This document shows positions 6,255 through 6,289 of a stretch of DNA of 6,289 nucleotides, piece by piece; within the stretch, counting starts at the first letter, position 1, and every line of letters starts with the position of its first letter. The translations under genes and the position numbers were made by a program. Location of the stretch: assembly GCA_937952155.1 (NCBI GenBank), contig CALFYH010000355.1, positions 1 through 6,289 on the forward strand. Direction: 5' to 3'. Source of the stretch: an uncultured Saprospiraceae bacterium. GTDB taxonomy: Bacteria > Bacteroidota > Bacteroidia > Chitinophagales > Saprospiraceae. The notes under the pieces were generated by a model, which worked only from the letters and a program-made list of their open reading frames with translations, did no database searches and was not told the DNA's origin.

Positions 6255-6289
6255 AGATCGGAAGAGCACACGTCTGAACTCCAGTCACT
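6255..6289 (+). other. Illumina TruSeq adapter remnant (not genomic)
   Basis: From AGATCGGAAGAGCACACGTC onward, the last bases match the TruSeq read-1 3' adapter through ...CCAGTCAC at 6288. The single T at 6289 would be the first base of an index. An exact match of about 34 bases at the very end of the contig cannot be biological. True sequence ends at about 6254, and nothing to the right should be annotated. Confidence 0.97.

Overview
The window looks like a contig end from a Bacteroidota bacterium, probably an environmental or polymer-degrading lineage. The evidence is low GC by eye, start codons mostly without a Shine-Dalgarno sequence, candidate promoters of the Bacteroidota type (TTG, about 19 bp, TAnnTTTG), and a large secreted LamG-like/PKD/glycoside-hydrolase-like protein typical of that phylum. 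No rRNA, tRNA, CRISPR array or insertion sequence was seen. All supported genes lie on the minus strand, so in transcription order the window reads from right to left.

Right to left: (1) 6255-6289 is not genomic. It matches the start of the Illumina TruSeq read-1 adapter, so the biological sequence ends at about 6254. (2) 3075-6164 encodes a 1029-residue exported multidomain protein: signal peptide, LamG/concanavalin-like domain, PKD domain, small beta domain, a TIM-barrel-like domain with the two glutamate motifs of clan GH-A hydrolases, and a short Trp-rich C-terminal beta domain. It has no recognisable type IX secretion sorting domain. (3) 1444-2994 encodes SelO (YdiU), the pseudokinase-fold protein AMPylator, with all key active-site motifs and the conserved C-terminal cysteine. 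(4) 1125-1443 is a 319-base gap holding a doubtful 62-codon ORF that overlaps the selO stop, a small hairpin, and a well-matched promoter for the next gene. (5) 228-1124 encodes a WYL-domain transcriptional regulator (HTH, WYL and C-terminal extension). (6) 1-159 is the N-terminal part of a DUF433 antitoxin-like protein cut by the window edge; its own candidate promoters lie in the gap after the regulator gene.

The genes do not form one obvious pathway. SelO is a stress/redox protein modifier, and the large protein is an extracellular carbohydrate-active candidate. The regulator and the DUF433 gene may belong to a small accessory module whose remaining part (often a DUF5615 PIN-like toxin) would lie beyond base 1. 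The most unusual item is the large GH-A-like protein, which I cannot place in a named glycoside hydrolase family. I see no clear evidence of a wholly new multi-gene system in this window.
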